From: Nemertoderma westbladi
Lineage: Eukaryota; Xenacoelomorpha; Nemertodermatida; Nemertodermatidae
DNA length: 62,830 nucleotides
Direction of reading: 5' to 3'
NCBI GenBank assembly: GCA_032718475.1
Contig: JAUCBJ010006987.1
Span: forward strand, 1-62,830
Shown here: positions 56,801 to 62,830 of the stretch, in pieces
How the letters are laid out: each line of letters begins with the position of its first letter
Numbering within the stretch: the stretch's first letter is position 1
Position numbers and translations under genes: made by a program
Notes under the pieces: model-generated
Seen by the model: only the letters and a program-made list of their open reading frames with translations
The model's database searches: none
What the model was told of the DNA's origin: nothing

Positions 56801-57602
56801 GACGAGAAGTCGCGACGATGTTGAGGAGATTGAGGGTACAGTGGAGCCGGCTGAGGAGTTGGTTGTAGAAGAGGAGATGCCGGCGTTGAGTAGTTACAAG
56901 TTGCTAGCCGAGAGTAAAACCGTCCGTATGGACTACGACCTGCGCTGTCTGCCGTCCAGCACGGACCAGCTGGTCGTCTCGGTACTCTTCCGGAATCTCA
57001 CCGACGGTTCGCAACTAAAGAACCTCGAACTCAATGTGCTGGACTCGTTGAACGCGAAGCTGAGTCGGGATCGCCCCGGGGAGGGAATCCGGCCGGAGTT
57101 CCAACTGCCGCCGGGGACCGCGAACGAGGCCGGTCTCCGGTTCACCGTGGCGGCCATCGGGGTCGCCCAGACGCTCCGCGGTACGCTGACCCTCACAGCG
57201 CTCAACCGGGAAGACGGCTCCTCCACCAGCGAGAAACTCGACTTTAAACTCCCATTGCGGTGTTCCGCGTTCCTCACGGGTTCCCCGATCTCGGCGGACA
57301 GGTTTGCCGACCTCCTCGCCGGCACCCAACTCTCCGACAAGTCCTCGGTCGTTCTCACACATCCCGCTCTCTCATTCCCAGTCCTCCTCGCCCATTTGAG
57401 TTTCTTTCTCCGTCTCCACGTCGTAGAACGGATCGGGGACACGGCCTCGCTGTACGGCGTCTCGGTTAGAGACGACCATCTGTGTCTCTTAGTTAAGTGT
57501 CAACCAGATGGGAAGGTTTCCCTTAACGCTAAGAGTAGCGACAGTCAGTTCCTATCCAGTCTACTAGAGGAGTGCAAGACGTTAATCACTACGATGCCCT
57601 GA
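53847..57602 (+). CDS. AP3D1: AP-3 complex subunit delta-1
   Basis: Large delta-adaptin of the AP-3 coat, which sorts cargo from endosomes or Golgi to lysosomes and related organelles. Start MALQRVKSSVERVFDKN aligns with human MALKMVKGSIDRMFDKN; an in-frame ATG at 53832 would add five residues. The adaptin trunk spans about 1-580 with near-identical blocks: LTYLQMLGYDISWAAFNIIE, FTFKRIGYLAA, VFLKYPESLRPAF, AAVNVICELARRNPKNYL, LFGALTPLEPRLGKKLIEPL and KIIDICSQSNYQYI. Then NPVAPKAQRKVPVPEGLDLD marks the delta-specific segment. A charged Lys/Glu hinge follows, with four tandem SGKSPEP-type repeats (about 56560-56660). The C-terminal ear is LLAESKTVRMDYD, LNVLDSLNAKL, FQLPPGTANEA. About 1,251 residues; human is 1,153 in the common isoform. 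The whole gene is one uninterrupted exon, remarkable for an animal. GC content rises strongly along the gene. Confidence 0.96.
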   Translation: MALQRVKSSVERVFDKNMSDMIRGIRANKDNESKYVMQCIEEIKHELKQNNIDGKANAIQKLTYLQMLGYDISWAAFNIIEVMSSPKFTFKRIGYLAAVQSFHDDTDVIMLTTNMIRKDVTSQHIYESGISLAGLSCFMTADLAKDLVNDLLSLLTSTRPYLRKKAILVLYKVFLKYPESLRPAFLRLKEKLEDPDAGVQSAAVNVICELARRNPKNYLFLAPTFFKLMTGSTNNWMLIKIIKLFGALTPLEPRLGKKLIEPLTNLIHSTSAMSLLYECINTVVAVLISISSGMSHQNASIQLCVQKLRILIEDSDQNLKYLGLLAMSGILKSHPKSVQAHKDLIMTCLDDRDESIRIRALGLIYGMVSRKNLMEIVKKLMVHMDKSEGTSYRDELLCKIIDICSQSNYQYISNFEWYISILVELTKMEGTRHGLVIASQMMDVAIRVRSIREYAVQQMAAMISNEGLLVTATTASDSHGLPQVLYAAAWIAGEFNEFLPAPRETLLGLVEPRVTSLPGNVQSIYVHNALKLYARLVGDAEAAGDAAVAMELTDEMVGRLPVFVDSPYLEVQERGCVALQMLKYVRKAQGRGEWVGEVVGGLFVGELNPVAPKAQRKVPVPEGLDLDRWINAEPVEEPAEERGGGWRGEFVATEEERKYVEVDEEELERRRRQRRSEQKENPHYLKQSVGRKVEKEESVVPPPVVRLSKKDVTIPLSIPGFTRTSEEYEKVRKKVKKNRKKKGKYASSSEEEDIPAMHVVDIVAEELPEDAKSTDEEVEDENDPHRRLDVPLDAPLGDGDVLPIRGHRDAGGLKGSRGGEKGGEDGSLAGEKGRKKQRKSAGLKGFEVSEGKKGKKKGKQHREVEVEDPKEVEEAKEERKTESPTEPKQSKRSGRKSSRKPSEKTSEPSSKSPEPSGKSPEPSGKSPEPSGKPSEPSMDDIDFWLTPEKVAKEDGVKDKEEKKTEKVEVEEPLSRKKKHKKLKKKTRSRDDVEEIEGTVEPAEELVVEEEMPALSSYKLLAESKTVRMDYDLRCLPSSTDQLVVSVLFRNLTDGSQLKNLELNVLDSLNAKLSRDRPGEGIRPEFQLPPGTANEAGLRFTVAAIGVAQTLRGTLTLTALNREDGSSTSEKLDFKLPLRCSAFLTGSPISADRFADLLAGTQLSDKSSVVLTHPALSFPVLLAHLSFFLRLHVVERIGDTASLYGVSVRDDHLCLLVKCQPDGKVSLNAKSSDSQFLSSLLEECKTLITTMP

Positions 57603-57690
57603 GTTATTATAATTAATTTATTAATTAATGCACTAAGTTAATGATGATAGTCCGACTACTCGTTGGGAGTGATAATGGCACATATTTAGT

Positions 57691-59626
57691 AGGGTGGTCC
57701 TTATTTTGAAAGGTTGGAATTTATCATCTCTGACCCCCTCAAATGTTTCCACTTCGTCAAAAAATACGACATGCGAAATTTTAAGCATGTACATCAAATA
57801 TTAGAGATAGCTCAAACACACTGAAGTTGAGTGTCTGGTCACCGATTGATCGCGCGCGAAGAATATAATGGAGTTTGCTGATATAAGGGTTCTATTGGTC
57901 GTACAGAGTTAATTTTAGGCTTATTTGAACCGCAGTCATCGATTTAGTGGGTGTAGATACCTTCAAAACAAGTGCTAAGCTAGTAGTTCTTGGGATATCA
58001 CACAAAAGCTTAAGCCTGGCACAACTCATCAATCGATCATTCAATTGATTACGCCAAGGACATATTGAAATATTGGCATTAACATTTTGTAGGTCTACCT
58101 CCCTGCATCTTATTTCAGTTAATCTCGATTTTAGCATTGTATAACCATTCAAAGCTATGTTTAGGAAAAAAAAAATTCATCACAACCCCATGGGAAATGC
58201 TTGCACAAGCATCACTAATTTGTGCATAAGCGCCATTTGGTACGATATCAATAATTGGCCACAAAACTTAACGTTTGGTTAATTATATCTATGAACTGTT
58301 CGTTTAATTTGATTTTGACTGATTTTAAGTGTAGAACCCAAAATCGCATCTGATTTGTATTTTAAAATGATATACAACAATACCTGAATACTATACTGTA
58401 CTTCAAAGCATTTTAAGATAAGGATTGATAGATGCAGAGATATGTGCATCCAGCGACCAAAAGAGAACTAATATATGGGAAGAAGCTTTGCACATATGTA
58501 TTATACATAATTAGGCAATGCTGATTCCACATCTGATTTCAGATTTGCCCTACCACATCAAGTTTTTTCACAATTGCCACTTTGAGTTCAAAAACTTATT
58601 GCAAATGACTGTGATGAGTGGCGTAGATTCAAATGAGAATCAAATATGCCCAAAATCAATCCAACACATTGAATGGAGCTTTGTTTATATGAATTATATA
58701 TTTTTAAACGATGCTGATTCCAAATCTGCTTTCATATTTGCCATACTGCCATAGGATATCAAGTTTTTTTTACAATTGCCAATTTAAGTTCAAATTACTT
58801 ATCGCAAACAATTATTATGAGTGAAAGTAGATTCAATAACAATAAAATACACCCCCAAATCAATCTACAACATATGCTATGGTAAATCTGATAGTAGATT
58901 CACCATATAGATTGCATTGTTTAATATATAACTTAAATTAACAAAGCTCTTTTTCATTTTTTATATTGATTTGGAGCATATTTGATTCTTTTTGAATTAA
59001 CTTCTCTCCTTACAATTGTTCACGATAAGTAATTTGAACTTAAATTGGTAATTTTGAAAATAACGCGAAAATGGCGCTTAGACACAAATTAGTGATGCTT
59101 GTGCAAGCATTTCCCATGGGGTTGTGATGAATTTTTTTTACTAAACATAGCTTTGAATGGTTAGACAATGCTAAAATCGAGATTAACTGAAATAAGATGC
59201 AGGGAGGTAGACCTACAAAATGTTAATGCCAATATTTCAATATCTCCTAGGCATAATCAATTGAATGATCGATTGATGAGTTGTGCCGGGTTTAAGCTTT
59301 TGTGTGATATCTCAAGAACTACTAGCTTAGCACTTGTTTTGAAGGTATCTACACCCACTAAATCGATGATTGCGGTTCAAATAAGCCTAAAATTAACTCT
59401 GTACGACCAACAGAAGCCTTCATATCAGCAAACTCCATTATATTCTGCGCGCGCGATCAAATGGTGTCCAAACGCTCAACTTCAGGGTGTTTGAGCTACC
59501 TCTAAATATATATCATTTGTGCTCAAATTTTACTCAAGGTGTTTTTTTATCAGGAGAAAGGACTTGGGGGGGTCAGAGGAGAATTTCCACAACTTTTAAA
59601 TTTTACATTGAAATAAGGACCACCCT
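57691..59626. mobile_element. Foldback-type element with about 545-bp inverted arms
   Basis: Left end agggtggtccttattt at 57691 and its inverse aaataaggaccaccct ending at 59626. Inverted similarity continues to about 58235 and from about 59075. ATTTAGT precedes the left end and follows the right end (with one extra a), a probable 7-8 bp target duplication. The centre has a roughly 190-bp direct duplication (58517 on and 58710 on). Similar open frames in both arms (57892-58152 minus, 59168-59494 plus) are the same sequence read in mirror image, not shown to be coding. It begins about 90 bp after the AP3D1 stop, so it may lie in the 3' UTR. Confidence 0.75.
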
Positions 59627-59966
59627 AATTTAGTACCGGTAGTCGTTATAAATAAAGATTTTGTTTAACATAAAAGGAAGTTAAATAAACCGCCTTCTAG
59701 TTGATTGAATTTGTGCATCGATTCCAACATTATTGTATTTTCTAGATTAATGATTATTTGAATTGTTAATTGGTTTTAGATTTATTGTTTAGATTTCGTT
59801 TAATTTGTTTTTTTTAATGTAGTCTGTTAAACTAAAGTATTATATATAAACTATTGGATTTATTATGATAAATAGTTAATTAAATGTTGTAGTTGGATGT
59901 TTAAATTTCTCACGTAAAAATAATTGCATGAAAATAATTATAATATGACGACACCAAATCATATCA
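59627..59966. other. AT-rich spacer
   Basis: No feature seen between the foldback element and the 21-bp array. Confidence 0.6.
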
Positions 59967-61728
59967 ATGTTACAAATACAAACTGTTACTGCAATGTTAC
60001 AAACTGTTACTGCAATGTTACAAACTGTTACTGCAATGTTACAAACTGTTACTGCAATGTTACAAACTGTTACTGAAATGTTACAAACTGTTACTGAAAT
60101 GTTACAAAGTGTTACTGCAATGTTACAAACTGTTACTGCAATGTTACAAACTGTTACTGAAATGTTACAAAGTGTTACTGCAATGTTACAAACTGTTACT
60201 GCAATGTTACCAACTGTTACTGCAATGTTACAAATTGTTACTGAAATGTTACAAACTGTTACTGCAATGTTACAAACTGTTACTGCAATGTTACAAACTG
60301 TTACTGCAATGTTACAAACTGTTACTGCAATGTTACAAACTGTTACTGCAATGTTACAAACTGTTACTGCAATGTTACAAACTGTTACTGCAATGTTACA
60401 AACTGTTACTGCAATGTTACAAACTGTTACTGCAATGTTACAAACTGTTACTGCAATGTTACAAACTGTTACTGCAATGTTACAAACTGTTACTGCAATG
60501 TTACAAACTGTTACTGCAATGTTACAAACTGTTACTGCAATGTTACAAACTGTTACTGCAATGTTACAAACTGTTACTGCAATGTTACAAACTGTTACTG
60601 CAATGTTACAAACTGTTACTGCAATGTTACAAACTGTTACTGCAATGTTACAAACTGTTACTGCAATGTTACAAACTGTTACTGCAATGTTACAAACTGT
60701 TACTGCAATGTTACAAACTGTTACTGCAATGTTACAAACTGTTACTGAAATGTTACAAACTGTTACTGCAATGTTACAAACTGTTACTGCAATGTTACAA
60801 ACTGTTACTGAAATGTTACAAAGTGTTACTGCAATGTTACAAACTGTTACTGAAATGTTACAAACTGTTACTGAAATGTTACAAACTGTTACTGAAATGT
60901 TACAAACTGTTACTGAAATGTTACAAACTGTTACTGAAATGTTACAAAGTGTTACTGCAATGTTACAAACTGTTACTGAAATGTTACAAACTGTTACTGA
61001 AATGTTACAAACTGTTACTGAAATGTTACAAACTGTTACTGAAATGTTACAAACTGTTACTGAAATGTTACAAACTGTTACTGAAATGTTACAAACTGTT
61101 ACTGAAATGTTACAAAGTGTTACTGCAATGTTACAAACTGTTGCTGCAATGTTACAAAGTGTTACTGCAATGTTACAAACTGTTACTGAAATGTTACAAA
61201 CTGTTACTGAAATGTTACAAACTGTTACTGCAATGTTACAAACTGTTACTGAAATGTTACAAACTGTTACTGAAATGTTACAAACTGTTACTGAAATGTT
61301 ACAAACTGTTACTGAAATGTTACAAACTGTTACTGAAATGTTACAAACTGTTACTGAAATGTTACAAACTGTTACTGAAATGTTACAAAGTGTTACTGCA
61401 ATGTTACAAACTGTTACTGCAATGTTACAAACTGTTACTGAAATGTTACAAACTGTTACTGAAATGTTACAAAGTGTTACTGCAATGTTACAAACTGTTA
61501 CTGAAATGTTACAAAGTGTTACTGCAATGTTACAAACTGTTGCTGCAATGTTACAAAGTGTTACTGCAATGTTACAAACTGTTACTGAAATGTTACAAAC
61601 TGTTACTGCAATGTTACAAACTGTTACTGCAATGTTACAAACTGTTACTGAAATGTTACAAACTGTTACTGCAATGTTACAAACTGTTACTGCAATGTTA
61701 CAAACTGTTACTGAAATGTTACAACTAA
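59967..61728. repeat. 21-bp minisatellite array, about 84 copies, in frame
   Basis: Unit atgttacaaactgttactgc plus a, with gca/gaa and act/agt as the main variants. The unit is a multiple of three and has no stop in the main frame, so one 592-codon frame, (MLQTVTA/E)n, spans it, and a second frame gives (CYKLLLQ)n. About 24 consecutive units from 60249 to 60740 are identical gca types, while the later half is mostly gaa, showing local homogenisation. No upstream exon or homologous protein supports translation. Confidence 0.97.
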
Positions 61729-61745
61729 TTAATAAGCAGAAATAA

Positions 61746-62830
61746 ATAAATTACTGAATCAAATACGGAATGCATCACCAAAATAAGAATACGTGGGGCG
61801 ATTATCACCAAGTTTACTATAATGGTAATAAGTTTGAATCAGTTTCGCTAATAATTATTATGTTTAGGTTATAAATTAAGGAAAAGAGCAGGTTACAGTA
61901 ACTCAACAAAGTATGAAAAGATACTACATCATATTTATTTAATTCCTAATTTTGGTGATGAATTCATTATTTTTGTTGCCGGTTATTTATTGTTCTTAGT
62001 AACAAAAAAATTATATTTTGGGTTATACATTTGGTATCAAAATAATTAATTTGGTTATATTTTAGGTATGTAACGATAAAATATGCCCCATTGACCCTCT
62101 TGTTGTGTGTTCAATGTTGTTTTACTAATTACTTATTATACCAAACGAGTTTAGTTTACTGCCGACCATCGCAGTAGGCCTATATGCTATTATAATTTCA
62201 AACTTTCAGTCTATTTTACTTTAAACTATTTGAAAGTAATTATTTTATATTTGTGAATAAATTGCACGATAATTTTTGTGCAGCGCAACTCCCAAATAAT
62301 AAGTCCGTAATTCCCTACACAGTTACTAATAATGCACTCACTCACTCACAGACACATTCATCGATGCATGTAAACCCACCGATATAATAATTCAGTGTAT
62401 TTACTGGTTACGCCGAACTGTTTTTTGATGCACGTCACGTCATTATAATGTAACTGTTTAATGCAAATCTCACGGAGTTATGGAATGAAACTGATTTGAA
62501 TTATAAAATCTTGCCAACCGTTTTCATTACTACTTAATTTTATTTATGGGTGTAGACATTCAATCCTACCAATCTCGCTAATAATATATCGTTGGGTATT
62601 TATTAGCTCAAATTAGTTTCTAATTGTTATGTGCGTGTATGGTTGCGTGGTTACGGTATGCTACAAGTTGCTGTGGAAACAGCGTGCTGCACATGGAGTG
62701 TAACATATAGTATTATTTAATTTAATTAAATATAAATAATTCGATAGCTCACTAGGTGGCTCGCCCCACATTTATAACATAACACGTTTAGTTTAAAATT
62801 TTATATAATTGAACTGGAGACAGACGGGGG
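61746..62830. other. Intergenic, AT-rich, no gene seen
   Basis: One partial match to the 68-bp repeat at 40660 (aaggaaaagagcaggttaca near 61880). Otherwise nothing supported. Confidence 0.5.

Noticed and set aside
57892-59494. Two similar proteins in opposite orientation
   Set aside because: They are mirror images from the two arms of the foldback element. Similarity reflects the arms, not selection on a protein.

Overview
This is a piece of an animal nuclear genome, probably an invertebrate. Four conserved metazoan genes can be recognised by protein similarity: KLHL12 (8359-12519, +), CSN8 (20601-21233, -), KPTN (42942-44159, -) and AP3D1 (53847-57602, +). They are GC-richer than the AT-rich DNA around them and nearly free of introns: only KLHL12 has one visible intron, and AP3D1 is a single open frame of about 1,250 codons. 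The octamer TAGGCCTA recurs in the non-coding DNA. I cannot name the species. There are no rRNA genes, intact tRNA genes or CRISPR arrays.

Most of the window is mobile or tandemly repeated DNA. From left to right: an RTE-type LINE 3' end (44-340); a poly(A) retroposed insert with target duplication (1221-1582); a GC-rich-armed composite element (2361-5510) holding a nested piggyBac-like insert (3315-4415); a remnant of a REL-type retroelement (5752-6067); a Mutator-like long-TIR element with a 10-bp target duplication inside the KLHL12 intron (8963-10146); a 4.4-kb array of a 20-bp unit (13795-18195); a cluster of RFX X-box-like motifs (19158-19953); a Helentron-like element with a 146-bp tandem core (22221-24518); an unrecognised spliced gene candidate (27110-28595); a 25-bp minisatellite (28792-30318); an RTE LINE (30976-33306, -); a retroelement with Ulp1 protease, PHD finger, reverse transcriptase and restriction-like endonuclease (35390-39952, +); a 7.3-kb DNA transposon (44493-51774); a 1.9-kb foldback element (57691-59626); and a 1.8-kb array of a 21-bp unit that stays in frame (59967-61728).

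The most interesting object is the 7.3-kb transposon. Its inverted ends carry about 28-bp tandem repeats, and it encodes a HECT-type ubiquitin ligase (+) facing an IS3/retroviral-type DDE integrase (-). Both genes have lesions that look like single frameshifts. It lies 334 bp upstream of the KPTN start, between head-to-head KPTN and AP3D1. The retroelement upstream carries a Ulp1-like SUMO protease, so two unrelated elements in one window carry ubiquitin/SUMO-pathway enzymes.

Among the host genes, KLHL12 (CUL3 ubiquitin-ligase adaptor) and CSN8 (COP9 signalosome) both act on cullin-RING ligases, and KPTN (KICSTOR) and AP3D1 (AP-3) both act at or toward lysosomes. These links are inferred from the families; nothing in the sequence shows co-regulation.
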